DNA of 64,000 nt from Denitratisoma oestradiolicum (GTDB lineage: Bacteria > Pseudomonadota > Gammaproteobacteria > Burkholderiales > Rhodocyclaceae): assembly GCF_902813185.1 (NCBI RefSeq), contig NZ_LR778301.1:3266001-3330000 (forward strand). Direction: 5' to 3'. Of the stretch, positions 1 through 12,704 are shown one piece after another; within the stretch, counting starts at the first letter, position 1, and every line of letters begins with the position of its first letter. The position numbers and the translations under genes are program-made. The notes under the pieces were generated by a model. That model saw only the letters and a program-made list of their open reading frames with translations. It was not told where the DNA came from and did no database searches.

Positions 1-2442
1 GCCGCAATCCAGCTCGGTCACCACCAGATCCTGAGTCACATCCACCAGACGACGGGTTAGATAGCCGGAGTTCGCGGTCTTCAGCGCCGTGTCTGCCAGA
101 CCCTTACGGGCGCCGTGGGTAGAGATGAAGTACTGCTGAACATTCAGTCCCTCACGGAAGTTCGTGGTGATGGGCACTTCGATGATGGAGCCATCGGGCT
201 TGGCCATCAGGCCCCGCATACCCGCCAACTGGCGAATCTGGGCAGCGGAACCCCGTGCACCGGAGTCCGCCATCATGTAGATGGAGTTGAAGGACTCCTG
301 TTTAACGGTCTTGCCTTCGTGATTGACCACTTCCTGATGGGACAACTGGTCCATCATCGCCTTGGCTACCTGATCGCCGGCGCGGCCCCAGATATCCACA
401 ACCTTGTTGTAGCGCTCCCCCACGGTCACCAGACCGGAAGTGTATTGACGCTCGATTTCCTTAACCTCGCTTTCAGCCTGGTCGATGATGGCACCCTTCT
501 GGGTGGGTACCAGCATGTCATCCACGGCAATGGAAATACCGCCTCGGGTGGCCAGACGAAAACCAGACTGCATCAACTGGTCCGCAAACACCACGGTATC
601 CTTGAGACCGCAACGGCGGAAGGACTCATCAATCAGCTTGGAGATTTCTTTCTTCTTCAGTGCCTTGTCGATCACCTTGAAGGGAAGACCTCGGGGCAGA
701 ATCTCCGACAGGATGGCGCGGCCGGCAGTAGTGGAGTAGCGGGTCAGCTTTTCCTTCCAACCCTCGCCATCACGGTCGTATTCCTTGATCCGCACCGAGA
801 TACGGGCATGCAGATCCACTTGACGGGATTCCACACCACGCAACACCTCGGAGACATCAATGAAGTTCATGCCGGTGCCACGCGCCGCGACGTGTTCCCG
901 GGTGGCGTAGTACAGGCCCAGCACCACATCCTGGGAAGGAACAATGATGGGGGCGCCGTTGGCGGGCGACAGCACGTTGTTGGAAGCCAGCATCAGTGTG
1001 CGGGCCTCCATCTGAGCTTCCAGGGACAACGGGACGTGGACGGCCATCTGGTCGCCGTCAAAGTCAGCGTTGAAGGCGGTACACACCAGGGGATGGAGCT
1101 GAATGGCCTTGCCTTCGATCAGGGTCGGCTCAAAAGCCTGAATGCCCAGTCGGTGCAGGGTTGGCGCCCGGTTCAACAGCACCGGATGCTCGCGGATCAC
1201 CTCTTCCAGAATGTCCCACACCACACCGGTCTCGGCTTCCACTTCCTTCTTGGCGGCCTTGATGGTGCTGGCGATACCCATTTTTTCCAGGCGTTCGAAG
1301 ATGAAGGGCTTGAACAGTTCCAGTGCCATCTTCTTGGGCAAGCCGCACTGATGCAGCTTGAGCTGGGGGCCCACCACGATCACCGAACGACCGGAATAGT
1401 CCACCCGCTTGCCTAGCAGGTTCTGGCGGAAGCGGCCCGACTTGCCCTTGATCATGTCGGCCAGGGACTTCAGGGGACGCTTGTTGGCGCCGGTCATGGC
1501 CTTGCCGCGGCGACCGTTGTCCAGCAGGGAATCCACCGATTCCTGCAGCATGCGCTTCTCGTTGCGCACAATGATGTCTGGCGCCTTCAGTTCCAGCAGC
1601 CGCTTCAGACGATTGTTGCGGTTGATCACCCGACGATACAGATCGTTCAGATCCGAGGTGGCGAAACGGCCACCGTCCAGGGGTACAAGGGGGCGCAGAT
1701 CAGGGGGGAGTACCGGCAGCACTTCCAACACCATCCACTCGGGCCTGATGCCGGACTGCTGGAAGGCTTCCAGCACCTTGAGTCGCTTGGCGATCTTCTT
1801 GATCTTGGCTTCCGAGCCGGTGGTCTCCAGCTCCTGGCGCAGGCGCTCGATTTCATGAGCGATGTCGATGGTGCGCAGCAGCTCGCGAATACCCTCGGCG
1901 CCCATCACCGCGGTGAACTCGTCGCCGTACTCCTCGACCTTGGCCAGATAGTCATCCTCGGTCAGCAACTGGGCACGGCTCAAGGGCGTCATGCCGGGCT
2001 CGACCACGACGAAGGCCTCAAAATAGAGGACACGTTCGATGTCGCGCAGGGTCATGTCCAGAACCATGCCAAGGCGGCTGGGCAGGGACTTGAGGAACCA
2101 GATGTGTGCTACCACGCTGGCCAGTTCAATATGGCCCATGCGTTCGCGCCGTACCTTGGCCTGGGTGACCTCGACGCCACACTTCTCGCAGATCACGCCG
2201 CGGTGCTTGAGGCGCTTGTACTTGCCGCAAAGGCACTCGTAGTCCTTCACCGGGCCGAATATCTTGGCGCAGAACAGGCCGTCCCGCTCCGGCTTGAAGG
2301 TACGGTAATTAATGGTCTCCGGCTTTTTTACTTCACCGTAGGACCAGGAACGGATTTTGTCAGGCGAGGCCAAACCGATGGTGATCGCATCGAATTCCTC
2401 TTCCTGCGTGACTTGCTTGAATAGATCGAGCAGTGCTTTCAT
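1..2442 (-). CDS. rpoC: RNA polymerase beta' subunit, N-terminal 814 codons (partial)
   Basis: This is the catalytic beta' subunit of DNA-dependent RNA polymerase. It starts at ATG 2442 after an AGGAGTG ribosome site and reads as [10 protein letters not shown]. The first zinc site (Cys pairs within [20 protein letters not shown], near residues 70-88) is visible, and so is the active-site motif NADFDGD, which binds the catalytic Mg2+, near residue 456 (about positions 1050-1075). The window edge cuts the gene at the first Cys of the second zinc site (residue 813), so the remaining 40% or so lies outside. It follows rpoB after 31 bases as the last visible gene of the rpl-rpo operon. Confidence 0.98.
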   Translation of the reverse strand, partial: MKALLDLFKQVTQEEEFDAITIGLASPDKIRSWSYGEVKKPETINYRTFKPERDGLFCAKIFGPVKDYECLCGKYKRLKHRGVICEKCGVEVTQAKVRRERMGHIELASVVAHIWFLKSLPSRLGMVLDMTLRDIERVLYFEAFVVVEPGMTPLSRAQLLTEDDYLAKVEEYGDEFTAVMGAEGIRELLRTIDIAHEIERLRQELETTGSEAKIKKIAKRLKVLEAFQQSGIRPEWMVLEVLPVLPPDLRPLVPLDGGRFATSDLNDLYRRVINRNNRLKRLLELKAPDIIVRNEKRMLQESVDSLLDNGRRGKAMTGANKRPLKSLADMIKGKSGRFRQNLLGKRVDYSGRSVIVVGPQLKLHQCGLPKKMALELFKPFIFERLEKMGIASTIKAAKKEVEAETGVVWDILEEVIREHPVLLNRAPTLHRLGIQAFEPTLIEGKAIQLHPLVCTAFNADFDGDQMAVHVPLSLEAQMEARTLMLASNNVLSPANGAPIIVPSQDVVLGLYYATREHVAARGTGMNFIDVSEVLRGVESRQVDLHARISVRIKEYDRDGEGWKEKLTRYSTTAGRAILSEILPRGLPFKVIDKALKKKEISKLIDESFRRCGLKDTVVFADQLMQSGFRLATRGGISIAVDDMLVPTQKGAIIDQAESEVKEIERQYTSGLVTVGERYNKVVDIWGRAGDQVAKAMMDQLSHQEVVNHEGKTVKQESFNSIYMMADSGARGSAAQIRQLAGMRGLMAKPDGSIIEVPITTNFREGLNVQQYFISTHGARKGLADTALKTANSGYLTRRLVDVTQDLVVTELDCG

Positions 2443-2473
2443 TGTTTCACTCCTGTCGCGGGCCGAGGTTCAA

Positions 2474-5400
2474 TCAATAACGTTCCAGGTCGATGTCGAT
2501 GGCAAGAGAACGGATTTCCTTCACCAGAACATTGAAGGACTCCGGCATGCCGGCATCGATCTTGTGCTCACCCTTGACAATGCTCTCGTACACCTTGGTA
2601 CGGCCATTGACGTCGTCGGACTTGACGGTGAGCATTTCCTGCAGTGTGTAGGAAGCACCGTAGGCTTCCAGTGCCCAGACTTCCATTTCCCCGAAGCGCT
2701 GACCACCGAACTGGGCCTTGCCGCCCAAAGGCTGCTGGGTCACCAGACTGTAGGGACCAGTGGAACGGGCATGCATTTTGTCATCGACCAGATGGTGGAG
2801 CTTCAGCACATGCATGTAGCCCACGGTGACAGAACGTTCGAAGGCATCACCGGTACGACCATCGTAAAGAGTGGTCTGGGTACGGCTGGCCGTCAGGCCG
2901 GCGCGCTTGGCCACTTCTTCCGGATAGGCCAGATTCAGCATGGCGTGGATTTCCTCTTCCTTGGCACCATCGAACACCGGCGTTGCGAAGGGAACACCAC
3001 CTGACAGGTTATCGGCCAGCTCCAGGATTTCCCCATCATTAAGGCTCTCCAGATCGGCGCCATGGCCACTGCTGTTGTAAATCTTGTTCAGGTACTTGCG
3101 CACCTCGGCAGCATTGGCCTCGGCCCGCAACATTTCTTCAATACGATTGCCCAACCCCTTGGCAGCCCAGCCCAGATGGGTTTCCAGAATCTGACCGATA
3201 TTCATCCGCGACGGCACGCCCAGCGGGTTCAGCACGATATCCACCGGCGTTCCGTCAGCCATGTGGGGCATGTCTTCAATGGGAACGATCTTGGACACCA
3301 CACCCTTGTTGCCATGGCGGCCGGCCATCTTGTCGCCGGGCTGGAGGCGCCGCTTGACCGCCAGATAGACCTTGACCATCTTCTGCACCCCAGGGGGCAG
3401 TTCGTCGCCCTGGGTCAGCTTCTTTTTCTTGGCGTCGAAGGCCACGTCGAAGTCGCGCCGGGTCTGTTCCAGGCTGTCCCGCAGATTTTCCAGTTGCTGC
3501 TGAGCCTCTTCCTCGGTCAGACTGATATCGAACCAGTGGTAATGCTCCAGGCTCTCCAGGTAAGCCTTGGTGATCTTGGTGCCCTTGGTCAGCTTCTTCG
3601 GTCCCTTGGCGGCCACCTTGTTGACCAGCAGGCGCTCGATCCGGGCGAAGGTATCGCGCTCGACGATACGCATCTGGTCGGCCAGATCCTGCTTGTAGCC
3701 CTTCAACATGTCGTCAACAATGGACTGGGCACGCTTGTCCCGCTCGATCCCCTCGCGGGTGAACACCTGCACATCGATCACCGTGCCGTTCATTCCCGAG
3801 GGCACACGCAGGGAGGTGTCCTTCACATCGGAAGCCTTCTCGCCGAAGATGGCGCGCAGCAGCTTCTCTTCCGGGGTCAGTTGGGTCTCGCCCTTGGGGG
3901 TCACCTTGCCCACCAGCACGTCGCCAGCCTCGACCTCGGCACCGATATAGACAATGCCGGACTCATCCAGACGACCCAGTTGCACTTCGCCCAGAGTGGC
4001 GATGTCACGAGTGATTTCCTCGGGGCCCAGCTTGGTGTCCCGGGCCACGACGGTCAATTCCTCGATATGGATGGAGGTGAAACGGTCATCCGCCACCACG
4101 CGCTCCGAAATCAGGATCGAATCCTCGAAGTTGTAGCCGTTCCAGGGCATGAAGGCCACCAGCATGTTCTGGCCCAGGGCCAACTCACCCAGATCGGTGG
4201 AGGCGCCATCCGCCACCACGTCCCCCTTGGCGATCATGTCACCCACCTTGACCACCGGACGCTGGTTGATGTTGGTGTTCTGGTTAGAACGGGTGTACTT
4301 GATCAGGTTGTAGATATCCACGCCGACTTCGCCGGCCACGGTTTCGGCGTCGTTGACCCGAACCACGATCCGGTTGGCATCGACATAATCCACCAGGCCG
4401 CCGCGCAGGGCCTGCACCGCAGTCCCGGAGTCCACCGCTACGGTACGTTCAATACCGGTGCCGACCAAGGCTTTCTCCGGACGCAGACAGGGAACCGCCT
4501 GACGCTGCATGTTGGCGCCCATCAATGCCCGGTTGGCGTCATCGTGCTCCAGGAAGGGAATCAGGGATGCAGCCACGGAGACGATCTGACCCGGCGCCAC
4601 GTCCATGTACTGCACATCAACAGGCTCTTTCAGCTCGAATTCGCCACTGGAACGGCAGGAAACCAGCTCGTCGGTCAAGCGTCCCTTCTTGTCCAGTTGA
4701 GCGTTGGCCTGGGCGATGATGTACTTGCCTTCCTCAATGGCTGACAGGTACTCGATCTCATCCGACACATGACTGGACTCGGCCTTGCGATAGGGCGTCT
4801 CGATGAAGCCAAACGGGTTGACCCGGGCGTAGAGCGCCAGGGAGTTGATCAGGCCGATGTTCGGACCTTCCGGTGTTTCAATAGGACAGACCCGGCCGTA
4901 ATGGGTCGGGTGCACGTCGCGCACCTCGAAACCGGCCCGTTCCCGCGTCAGACCACCCGGGCCCAAGGCGGAAACCCGACGCTTGTGGGTGATCTCGGAC
5001 AGGGGGTTGGTCTGGTCCATGAACTGGGAGAGCTGACTGGAGCCAAAGAACTCCTTGATCGCCGCCGAAATGGGCTTGGCATTGATCAGGTCATGGGGCA
5101 TCAGATTGTCGCTCTCGGCCTGATTGAGACGCTCCTTGACGGCCCGCTCAACCCGCACCAGGCCGGTACGGAACTGGTTCTCAGCCAATTCGCCAACGGA
5201 ACGCACACGACGGTTACCAAGGTGATCGATATCATCGACTTCGCCGCGGCCGTTGCGCAGTTCCACCAAGATGCGGATGACATCGACGATGTCCTCATTG
5301 GAGAGCGTACCGACGCCTTCCAGCTCCTGGCGCCCCACCCGACGGTTGAATTTCATCCGTCCCACGGTGGACAGATCGTAGCGCTCTTCCGAATAGAACA

Positions 5401-6577
5401 GACCATGAAACAAGGTCTCCACCGCTTCCTCGGTGGGCGGCTCACCCGGACGCATCATGCGGTAGATGGCAACGCGAGCAGCCCACTGGTCAGCCGTCTC
5501 GTCGGCACGCAGGGTGGTGGAGATATAGGCGCCCCGATCCAGGTCATTCACGTAGAGGGTCTTCAGGTCCGTGACGCCGGATTCTTGAAGCTTGGCCAGC
5601 AGGCTCTCGGTAATCTCTTCATTAGCCTGAGCCAGGATCTCGCCAGTCTCGGCATCCACCACGTTGGTGGCGATGACTCGTCCCAGGATGTAGTCATCCG
5701 GCACAGCCAGCTTTTTGATGCCGGCCTCGGCCAGTTCGCGAATATGCTTGGCAGTAATACGCTTGTCGCGCGGGACGATGACCTTGCCGGCCTTGTCCAT
5801 GATATCGAAGCGGGCCACCTCGCCCCGCAGGCGCTCGGGTACCAATTCAAACTGGACACCCTTCTTGCCCAGATGGAAGGTGTCGAACTCGAAGAAACCC
5901 GACAGAATCTGCTCCACCGTCATGCCGATGGCCTTGAGCAGAATGGTCACAGGCATCTTGCGTCGACGGTCCACACGGAAGAACAGGATGTCCTTCGGGT
6001 CGAACTCGAAATCCAGCCAAGAGCCCCGGTAGGGAATGATGCGGGCCGAGAACAGCAGCTTGCCGGAACTATGGGTCTTGCCCTTGTCGTGTTCGAAGAA
6101 CACGCCGGGAGAGCGATGCAACTGGGAAACGATGACCCGCTCGGTGCCATTGATCACGAAGGAACCGGTGGTGGTCATGAGCGGAATCTCGCCCATGTAG
6201 ACCTCCTGTTCCTTGACTTCCTTGATCTTCTCGTTATTGCTCTCCCGATCCAGGATCACCAGGCGAACCTTGGCGCGCAGGGGCGAGGCAAAGGTCAGGC
6301 CGCGCTGCTGGCATTCCTTGACATCGAAGGCTGGCTCGCCGAGTCGATACTCGACGAACTCCAGACGCGCCACACCGGAATGGGCGACGATGGGGAAGAT
6401 CGAATTGAAAGCCGCCTGCAAACCCTGGCTGCGCCGCAGGGAAACCGGCACATCCACTTGCAGGAACTGTGTATAGGATTCAAGCTGCGTGCCCAGAAGG
6501 AAAGGCACTTCAAGCACGCCAGCGCGCTTGGCAAAGCTCTTACGAATACGTTTTTTCTCGGTATACGAGTACGTCAT
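2474..6577 (-). CDS. rpoB: RNA polymerase beta subunit
   Basis: Beta subunit of RNA polymerase, 1367 residues, a full-length proteobacterial size. The start [15 protein letters not shown] at ATG 6577 is the usual N-terminus and has GGAGCG upstream. The rifampicin region is intact in the reading ([21 protein letters not shown], then [19 protein letters not shown]), with the wild-type-like residues D, H, R and S in place. The protein ends with IDIDLERY, close to the usual end. It lies between the rplL-rpoB attenuator hairpin and rpoC, and transcription presumably depends on read-through from the ribosomal protein genes. Confidence 0.98.
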   Translation of the reverse strand: MTYSYTEKKRIRKSFAKRAGVLEVPFLLGTQLESYTQFLQVDVPVSLRRSQGLQAAFNSIFPIVAHSGVARLEFVEYRLGEPAFDVKECQQRGLTFASPLRAKVRLVILDRESNNEKIKEVKEQEVYMGEIPLMTTTGSFVINGTERVIVSQLHRSPGVFFEHDKGKTHSSGKLLFSARIIPYRGSWLDFEFDPKDILFFRVDRRRKMPVTILLKAIGMTVEQILSGFFEFDTFHLGKKGVQFELVPERLRGEVARFDIMDKAGKVIVPRDKRITAKHIRELAEAGIKKLAVPDDYILGRVIATNVVDAETGEILAQANEEITESLLAKLQESGVTDLKTLYVNDLDRGAYISTTLRADETADQWAARVAIYRMMRPGEPPTEEAVETLFHGLFYSEERYDLSTVGRMKFNRRVGRQELEGVGTLSNEDIVDVIRILVELRNGRGEVDDIDHLGNRRVRSVGELAENQFRTGLVRVERAVKERLNQAESDNLMPHDLINAKPISAAIKEFFGSSQLSQFMDQTNPLSEITHKRRVSALGPGGLTRERAGFEVRDVHPTHYGRVCPIETPEGPNIGLINSLALYARVNPFGFIETPYRKAESSHVSDEIEYLSAIEEGKYIIAQANAQLDKKGRLTDELVSCRSSGEFELKEPVDVQYMDVAPGQIVSVAASLIPFLEHDDANRALMGANMQRQAVPCLRPEKALVGTGIERTVAVDSGTAVQALRGGLVDYVDANRIVVRVNDAETVAGEVGVDIYNLIKYTRSNQNTNINQRPVVKVGDMIAKGDVVADGASTDLGELALGQNMLVAFMPWNGYNFEDSILISERVVADDRFTSIHIEELTVVARDTKLGPEEITRDIATLGEVQLGRLDESGIVYIGAEVEAGDVLVGKVTPKGETQLTPEEKLLRAIFGEKASDVKDTSLRVPSGMNGTVIDVQVFTREGIERDKRAQSIVDDMLKGYKQDLADQMRIVERDTFARIERLLVNKVAAKGPKKLTKGTKITKAYLESLEHYHWFDISLTEEEAQQQLENLRDSLEQTRRDFDVAFDAKKKKLTQGDELPPGVQKMVKVYLAVKRRLQPGDKMAGRHGNKGVVSKIVPIEDMPHMADGTPVDIVLNPLGVPSRMNIGQILETHLGWAAKGLGNRIEEMLRAEANAAEVRKYLNKIYNSSGHGADLESLNDGEILELADNLSGGVPFATPVFDGAKEEEIHAMLNLAYPEEVAKRAGLTASRTQTTLYDGRTGDAFERSVTVGYMHVLKLHHLVDDKMHARSTGPYSLVTQQPLGGKAQFGGQRFGEMEVWALEAYGASYTLQEMLTVKSDDVNGRTKVYESIVKGEHKIDAGMPESFNVLVKEIRSLAIDIDLERY

Positions 6578-6681
6578 GGTCGCTCCGTTCGATTCAGACG
6601 CCGAAAGTCAAACGACAGGGTTGCAGCAGCATTCCAACCCTCCCGTTTGACATCCAAGCCACATAAAGTTGCAGAAAGCAC

Positions 6682-6714
6682 AAAAGGGCTGGTGGCGATT
6701 TCCGCCACCAGCCC
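6682..6714 (-). terminator. rplL-rpoB attenuator hairpin
   Basis: On the minus strand this is a perfect 12-bp stem (GGGCTGGTGGCG pairing with CGCCACCAGCCC) with a 5-nt loop, followed by TTTTG. It lies in the 153-base gap between rplL and rpoB. In E. coli the same gap holds a partial terminator that sets the ratio of ribosomal protein to polymerase transcripts. The short U tract fits partial rather than complete termination, which is inference. Confidence 0.8.
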
Positions 6715-6730
6715 GGACCTGCGATCGAGA

Positions 6731-7099
6731 TTACTTGACCTCGACCTTGGCGCCCGCGTCCTCGAGCTGCTTCTTGAGGGCGTCGGCATCGGCCTTGGAA
6801 ACACCTTCCTTGACAGGCTTGGGAGCACCGTCCACCAGATCCTTGGCTTCCTTGAGGCCCAGACCGGTCACAGCACGCACCACCTTGATCACCTCGACCT
6901 TCTTTTCACCGGCGCCAAGCAGCATCACGGTGAATTCGGTCTGTTCTTCAACAGCGGCGGCAACGGCGCCCGGGGCAGCCACCGCCATGGAAGCGGCGGA
7001 AACACCAAACTTCTCCTCAAACGCCTTCACCAGGTCGTTGAGCTCCATGACGGACATGGCGCCAACGGCTTCCAGAATGTCATCCTTGCTAATTGCCAT
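6731..7099 (-). CDS. rplL: 50S ribosomal protein L7/L12
   Basis: The 122-residue stalk protein L7/L12 binds L10 as dimers and recruits translation GTPases. The N-terminal dimerisation part ([20 protein letters not shown]) is followed by an Ala-rich hinge near residues 38-52 and the conserved C-terminal domain ([21 protein letters not shown]...[10 protein letters not shown]). It lies 38 bases after rplJ and precedes the attenuator. Confidence 0.98.
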   Translation of the reverse strand: MAISKDDILEAVGAMSVMELNDLVKAFEEKFGVSAASMAVAAPGAVAAAVEEQTEFTVMLLGAGEKKVEVIKVVRAVTGLGLKEAKDLVDGAPKPVKEGVSKADADALKKQLEDAGAKVEVK

Positions 7100-7137
7100 T
7101 TAAGAAACTCCTAAAATCAATATCGAATGGGAAATGA

Positions 7138-7638
7138 TCAAGCGGTCGCTTCGGTCTCGCGCTTCTTGGCGAGTGCAGCCAGAGTGCAGGCAAAGCCTGT
7201 CACCGGAGCCTGCATCACACCCAGCAGCTTGGCGAGAAGCTCTTCGCGACTCGGGATGCTGGCCAGGGCCTGCACACCGGATTTGTCCAGGACATTTCCG
7301 GAATAGCAGCCAGCCTTGAGCACCAGCTTGTCATTGGTTTTGGCGAAGTCGTTGAGTACCTTTGCCGCCGCCACAGCATCCACCGAGATGCTGTAAATCA
7401 GCGGGCCGGTCATCGCACCAGACAGCCCCTCGAATGAGGTGCCGGCGATGGCGCGACGGGCCAGGGTATTCTTCAGCACACGCAGATAAACGCCAGACTC
7501 GCGCGCCTTTTTCCGCAGTTCGGTGAGCGCACCCACCCCGATACCGCGATACTCGGCCACAACCATCGTCTGGGCACCGGCAACCTGCGCTACCACCTCG
7601 GCCACAACGGCTTTTTTGTCGTTCAGATTCAGACCCAC
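7138..7638 (-). CDS. rplJ: 50S ribosomal protein L10
   Basis: L10 anchors the L7/L12 dimers to 23S rRNA and, with L12, represses its own operon by binding the leader RNA. The product is 166 residues. The start is GTG at 7638, chosen because a strong GGAGGA site lies 8-9 bases upstream and the product then begins with the family sequence [14 protein letters not shown]. The internal motif [20 protein letters not shown] is typical. Confidence 0.97.
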   Translation of the reverse strand: MGLNLNDKKAVVAEVVAQVAGAQTMVVAEYRGIGVGALTELRKKARESGVYLRVLKNTLARRAIAGTSFEGLSGAMTGPLIYSISVDAVAAAKVLNDFAKTNDKLVLKAGCYSGNVLDKSGVQALASIPSREELLAKLLGVMQAPVTGFACTLAALAKKRETEATA

Positions 7639-7726
7639 AGGTCTTTCCTCCTTTCAAGTCCACACGCGACGGAAAAATTCCGTCGCACCCACGGCGACCT
7701 TCATTCAGGAGAACTGCAATTCCTGC

Positions 7727-7800
7727 CTTCGGGGACACCATCTACGTAGGCCGGCAATGCTCCGCCCAATTAAACCCAGCACGGGCACCTACGGTCTTTG
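7727..7800 (-). promoter_or_regulatory. Ribosomal protein L10 leader RNA
   Basis: The 208-base gap between rplA and rplJ holds, on the minus strand, ACCGTAGGTGCC and, further on, GGCCTACGTAGATGGTG followed by CCCCGAAGG. The two arms can pair (GTAGG with CCTAC). The layout resembles the L10 leader, in which L10-L12 binds a kink-turn to repress rplJL. A second hairpin nearer the gene (CGACGGAA...TTCCGTCG, about 7670-7688) may be part of the switch. Exact boundaries are estimated. Confidence 0.6.
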
Positions 7801-7846
7801 ACAATCTGGCACGCCCCGCGGAGGCGACACACCAGCCCAAAGTCTA

Positions 7847-8551
7847 TTACTGCTGACCCGCCGCCATCGTGGCCTGGTCCACACGCACACCCGCCCCCAT
7901 GGTGGAGGACAGGGAAATCTTGCGCAGGTACTGGCCCTTGGAAGCAGCCGGCTTGGCTTTCTGCAAGGCATCGATCAAGGCGCCCAAATTCTGCTGTAGG
8001 GCTTCGGCGCTAAAGGAGGCACGCCCGATGGTGCAATGAATGATGCCAGCCTTGTCAGTACGGTACTGCACCTGGCCTGCCTTGGCATTCTTGACCGCGG
8101 TCGCCACGTCCATGGTGACGGTACCAACCTTGGGGTTGGGCATCAGACCACGAGGACCGAGAATCTGGCCCAGGGCACCCACCACCTTCATGGCGTCGGG
8201 GGTGGCGATCACCATATCGAAATTCAGATTACCCGCCTTGACCTGCTCGGCCAGATCATCGAAACCGACGATATCAGCACCCGCAGCCCTGGCGATCTCG
8301 GCCTTGTCACCCTGAGCGAACACCGCGACGCGCACGGTCTTGCCGGTGCCAGCGGGCAGCACCACGGAACCCCGCACCACCTGGTCGGATTTCTTGGCAT
8401 CGACCCCCAGATTCACGGAAACATCGATGGACTCATCGAACTTGGCGTTGGCGCATTCCTTGATCAGGGCGATGGCATCACCGAGGGGATAGTTTTTGTT
8501 GCGGTCAACCTTGGCGCTGAGTGCCCGCACACGTTTGGAAATCTTGGCCAT
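7847..8551 (-). CDS. rplA: 50S ribosomal protein L1
   Basis: L1 forms the mobile L1 stalk at the E site and autoregulates rplKA translation. The 234-residue product begins [14 protein letters not shown] at ATG 8551. A longer in-frame reading exists but would add 22 residues overlapping rplK with no homology, so the short start is preferred. The conserved stretch [12 protein letters not shown] is present. The start lies 1-2 bases after the rplK stop, indicating translational coupling. Confidence 0.97.
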   Translation of the reverse strand: MAKISKRVRALSAKVDRNKNYPLGDAIALIKECANAKFDESIDVSVNLGVDAKKSDQVVRGSVVLPAGTGKTVRVAVFAQGDKAEIARAAGADIVGFDDLAEQVKAGNLNFDMVIATPDAMKVVGALGQILGPRGLMPNPKVGTVTMDVATAVKNAKAGQVQYRTDKAGIIHCTIGRASFSAEALQQNLGALIDALQKAKPAASKGQYLRKISLSSTMGAGVRVDQATMAAGQQ

Positions 8552-8552
8552 T

Positions 8553-8984
8553 TCAGAGCCCCTCCACGGTAATGCCCATGCTGCGGGCGGAACCCGCAAT
8601 GGTGCGAACGGCTGCATCCATATCGGCAGCCGTCAGATCCTTCATCTTGGTCTTGGCGATTTCCTCGGCCTGGGCGCGAGTGATCTTGCCTACCTTATCG
8701 GTATGAGGCCTGGCTGAACCCTTCTGCAGACCAGCAGCCTTCTTGATCAGAATGGTGGCCGGCGGCGTCTTCATCACGAAGGTGAAGCTCTTGTCCGCAT
8801 AGGCGGTGATCACCACAGGAATCGGCAGGCCGGGCTCCATGCTCTGGGTTTGAGCATTGAAGGCCTTGCAGAATTCCATGATGTTGAGGCCGCGCTGACC
8901 CAGCGCGGGACCGATGGGAGGCGAAGGATTCGCCTTACCGGCCGGCACTTGCAACTTGACGTAGCCGACGATCTTCTTGGCCAT
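8553..8984 (-). CDS. rplK: 50S ribosomal protein L11
   Basis: L11 is 143 residues and forms the GTPase-associated centre with 23S rRNA; it is needed for RelA-mediated stringent response. The N-terminal [31 protein letters not shown] is the classic L11 signature. It is followed immediately by rplA and preceded by nusG, which is the canonical order. Confidence 0.98.
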   Translation of the reverse strand: MAKKIVGYVKLQVPAGKANPSPPIGPALGQRGLNIMEFCKAFNAQTQSMEPGLPIPVVITAYADKSFTFVMKTPPATILIKKAAGLQKGSARPHTDKVGKITRAQAEEIAKTKMKDLTAADMDAAVRTIAGSARSMGITVEGL

Positions 8985-9077
8985 GATTGGCTCCTAACTT
9001 TGATGAGTTGTAACGCGCCTTCGGACCAGCCTAACGACGCTCCTCTTGCCCGGCATAAGGGACCGGACGACCCTGAA

Positions 9078-9611
9078 TCAACTCTTCTCGACCTGGGAGA
9101 ATTCCAGTTCCACCGGTGTGGCACGGCCGAAAATAGCCACCGACACACGCAAACGGCTCTTTTCGTAATTCACTTCTTCCACCGAACCATTGAAATCGGT
9201 GAAGGGGCCTTCCTTGACCCGAACCATCTCGCCCACCTCGAACAGTACCTTGGGACGAGGCTTCTCGACCCCCTCCTGCATCTGCTGCATGATCTTCTCG
9301 ACTTCCTTCGGGGAAATCGGCGTCGGCTTGGTCGCAGTGCCGCCGACAAAACCCGTAACCTTGGGCGTACTCTTCACCAAGTGCCAAGAGTCGTCGTCCA
9401 TATCCATTTCCACCAGCACGTAGCCGGGGAAGAACTTGCGTTCGGAAATGCTCTTCTGACCGCCCTTCATTTCAACCACTTCCTCGACAGGCACCAGAAC
9501 CTGACCAAACTTGTCCTGCATACCAGCACGGGTAATGCGCTCGACCAGAGCCTTTTTCACACTCTTCTCAAAGCCAGAGTAGGCGTGAACAACGTACCAG
9601 CGTTTCGTCAT
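9078..9611 (-). CDS. nusG: Transcription termination/antitermination factor NusG
   Basis: NusG travels with RNA polymerase, links it to Rho or to ribosomal S10, and suppresses pausing. The 177-residue product begins [20 protein letters not shown] (NGN domain) and ends with a KOW domain ([20 protein letters not shown]). ATG 9611 is preferred over the longer reading because the N-terminus then matches the family exactly. It starts 2 bases after the secE stop. Confidence 0.97.
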   Translation of the reverse strand: MTKRWYVVHAYSGFEKSVKKALVERITRAGMQDKFGQVLVPVEEVVEMKGGQKSISERKFFPGYVLVEMDMDDDSWHLVKSTPKVTGFVGGTATKPTPISPKEVEKIMQQMQEGVEKPRPKVLFEVGEMVRVKEGPFTDFNGSVEEVNYEKSRLRVSVAIFGRATPVELEFSQVEKS

Positions 9612-9613
9612 GG

Positions 9614-9964
9614 CTATTGCTTCCATCCCAGCACGAGGTCGTACAGCACCCACTCCAGACCCTTATCGGTCAACCACAGGATGACGGCCATCACCAGCAC
9701 AAAGGCGAATACCGCACCCGTCATCTGCATCGTTTCCTTGCGGGTCGGCCAGACCACCTTCTTGGCCTCGATCACCGACTCCCGACCGAAGACAAAAAAT
9801 TGCCGCCCCAGCTCGGTAAATGCGGCAACGCCGGCGCCTGCACCGACGCCCGCCAGCACCGCCAGCACACGAAGGATCATGGGCTGCTCAGCCAGCAGGT
9901 AAAAACCGACCACCCCGGCGGCGATCAGCATCAATGCCAAAACAAACTTGATCTTGTCCGCCAT
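9614..9964 (-). CDS. secE: Preprotein translocase subunit SecE
   Basis: SecE stabilises SecY in the inner-membrane protein-conducting channel. The 116-residue product has two N-terminal hydrophobic segments (about residues 5-20 and 27-45), the conserved amphipathic part [15 protein letters not shown], and a last membrane helix (about 85-105), as in three-helix proteobacterial SecE. The start MADKIKF is at ATG 9964. It lies 25 bases downstream of tRNA-Trp. Confidence 0.95.
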   Translation of the reverse strand: MADKIKFVLALMLIAAGVVGFYLLAEQPMILRVLAVLAGVGAGAGVAAFTELGRQFFVFGRESVIEAKKVVWPTRKETMQMTGAVFAFVLVMAVILWLTDKGLEWVLYDLVLGWKQ

Positions 9965-9989
9965 TGAATTGAGCGAGTGTAAATTTAGT

Positions 9990-10065
9990 TGGCAGGGGCA
10001 GAGGGAATCGAACCCCCAACCTGCGGTTTTGGAGACCGCCGCTCTGCCAATTGAGCTATACCCCT
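9990..10065 (-). tRNA. trpT: tRNA-Trp (CCA anticodon)
   Basis: A 76-base cloverleaf on the minus strand begins AGGGGTATAGCTCAATTGG and ends with an encoded CCA. The anticodon loop reads TCTCCAAA with anticodon CCA, and the T arm has GGTTCGATTCC. It lies between tuf and secE, a position common in betaproteobacteria. Confidence 0.96.
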
Positions 10066-10129
10066 GCGGCAGAGACCACAAAGGCGACACCCCGAAGAGT
10101 GCCGCCCACAAAATTACCGCGTCGCGCTG

Positions 10130-11320
<1,191 letters not shown>

Positions 11321-11395
11321 GATCGGATACCCCAAAAAAGTCCGGCCCGAAGGAAACGCCTAACGGCAGCCTAATTTATTAAAAATAAACAAAAA

Positions 11396-11470
<75 letters not shown>

Positions 11471-11510
11471 AAAACCTGATGCAACAAAACCAAAGCCCCG
11501 CAAGACTACC

Positions 11511-11586
11511 TGGAGCGGGCGACGAGGTTCGAACTCGCGACATCTTGCTTGGAAGGCAAGTGCTCTACCAACTGAGCTACACCCGC
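11511..11586 (-). tRNA. glyT: tRNA-Gly (TCC anticodon)
   Basis: A 76-base cloverleaf on the minus strand with acceptor stem GCGGGTG/CGCCCGC, D arm AGCTCAGTTGGTAGAGC, anticodon loop CTTCCAA with anticodon TCC, T arm GAGTTCGAACCTC and encoded CCA. It is the middle tRNA of the Tyr-Gly-Thr trio. Confidence 0.96.
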
Positions 11587-11634
11587 TCGATCCCTACCCA
11601 CACCCACAAAAATATGGGCAGTCTTACAAAACTC

Positions 11635-11719
<85 letters not shown>

Positions 11720-11732
11720 TAGAGAGCCGCGC

Positions 11733-11761
11733 ATTATCAAGGAGCCTCGAAATGTTGTCAA
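11733..11761 (-). promoter_or_regulatory. Sigma-70 promoter of the tRNA-tuf-rpl-rpo operon
   Basis: On the minus strand a perfect -35 TTGACA (plus coordinates 11756-11761) is separated by exactly 17 bases from -10 GATAAT (11733-11738). The discriminator after the -10 is GC-rich (GCGCGGC), the usual mark of stringently controlled stable-RNA promoters. Initiation would fall just upstream of tRNA-Tyr. Confidence 0.85.
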
Positions 11762-11845
11762 ACACTTTAAGCGATTGAAATTCCACAGCGCTCCAGGCTC
11801 TCCCCGCCTGACAACACCTACGGCTGCAGCGGTTAGAATCCTGCC

Positions 11846-12610
11846 ATGCCGAACTCCGCTCCCCAGGCACTTTTAACCGCCCTTGGCGCCCAGCTATTGG
11901 GGGCCTTCATCGCCGCATCGGCCATTCAGATCGTCGACCCGCGACTCTGGAAACTTCCACTCATCCTCGCCCTCACCCAGGGCACCTGTGCCGCCCTGGT
12001 CAGTTACAAGCTGACGGCACCCACATGGTGGATTCCGATACATCTGGCTTTCGCTCCCCTTATTGTGCTGACCTGCCGACTAACCATCGCCCCCGGCTGG
12101 TATCTGGGCGGATTCCTGCTGTTGTTAATGGTGTTCTGGCGCACTGACAAAAGCCAGGTACCGCTTTACCTCAGCAACCGGGCGACTGCGGACGTAGTGC
12201 AAAAACTATTACCAAGCCATCCCTGCCGAATTATCGACCTAGGTTGCGGTAACGGCGGCCTACTGCTGCAACTCGCGCGCCAGCGACCGGATTGCACCTT
12301 TTTCGGGATCGAACATGCACCACTCCCCTGGCTGTGGGCAAAGCTCGGCGCATCACGCCAGAACAACGTCACAATCAGCCTCGGGAATTTCTGGGGGACC
12401 CGGCTGGACCAGTTCGACTTGGTCTATGCTTTTCTCTCCCCGGTACCGATGGAACAACTCTGGCAGAAGGCCCAGTCGGAAATGCGACCCGGCAGCCAGT
12501 TGATATCGAACAGCTTCGTCGTTCCAGGCTCCCAACCGACCAGCGTGGTCGCCGTGGCTGACCGCAGGAACACCAGACTTTACGTTTACCGACCTGGCGA
12601 GCCTAAATAG
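11846..12610 (+). CDS. Membrane-anchored class I SAM-dependent methyltransferase
   Basis: A 254-residue protein. The N-terminal 100 or so residues hold three to four hydrophobic segments (about 7-28, 35-52, 60-80, 82-98). A class I methyltransferase fold follows, with motif I IDLGCGNGG near residue 131, an acidic residue after strand 2 (GIEHA) and motif DQFDLVYAFLSPVP near strand 4. The substrate cannot be told from the sequence. It is divergent from the tRNA-tuf operon. Its start is the first ATG, placed about 85 bases from the stable-RNA promoter on the other strand. Confidence 0.75.
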   Translation: MPNSAPQALLTALGAQLLGAFIAASAIQIVDPRLWKLPLILALTQGTCAALVSYKLTAPTWWIPIHLAFAPLIVLTCRLTIAPGWYLGGFLLLLMVFWRTDKSQVPLYLSNRATADVVQKLLPSHPCRIIDLGCGNGGLLLQLARQRPDCTFFGIEHAPLPWLWAKLGASRQNNVTISLGNFWGTRLDQFDLVYAFLSPVPMEQLWQKAQSEMRPGSQLISNSFVVPGSQPTSVVAVADRRNTRLYVYRPGEPK

Positions 12611-12704
12611 GCGCCCCTATCGGCATCATTTCAAGTCATCGTACCCTGCCCGGCTCCCTAATAATCTCCGCCATTCGCGGCGAAGGTGTCGCAGGGGGCT
12701 TGAT

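Noticed and set aside
115..1416. Long plus-strand open frame opposite rpoC
   Set aside because: Antisense shadow of a highly conserved gene in a high-GC genome; no recognisable domain.
3062..4744. 560-codon plus-strand frame opposite rpoB
   Set aside because: Antisense to rpoB, with His/Gln/Gly-rich composition typical of reverse-frame reading; no ribosome site or domain.
4769..7114. 781-codon plus-strand frame across rpoB and rplL
   Set aside because: Antisense artefact of codon bias; it crosses two real genes and a hairpin.
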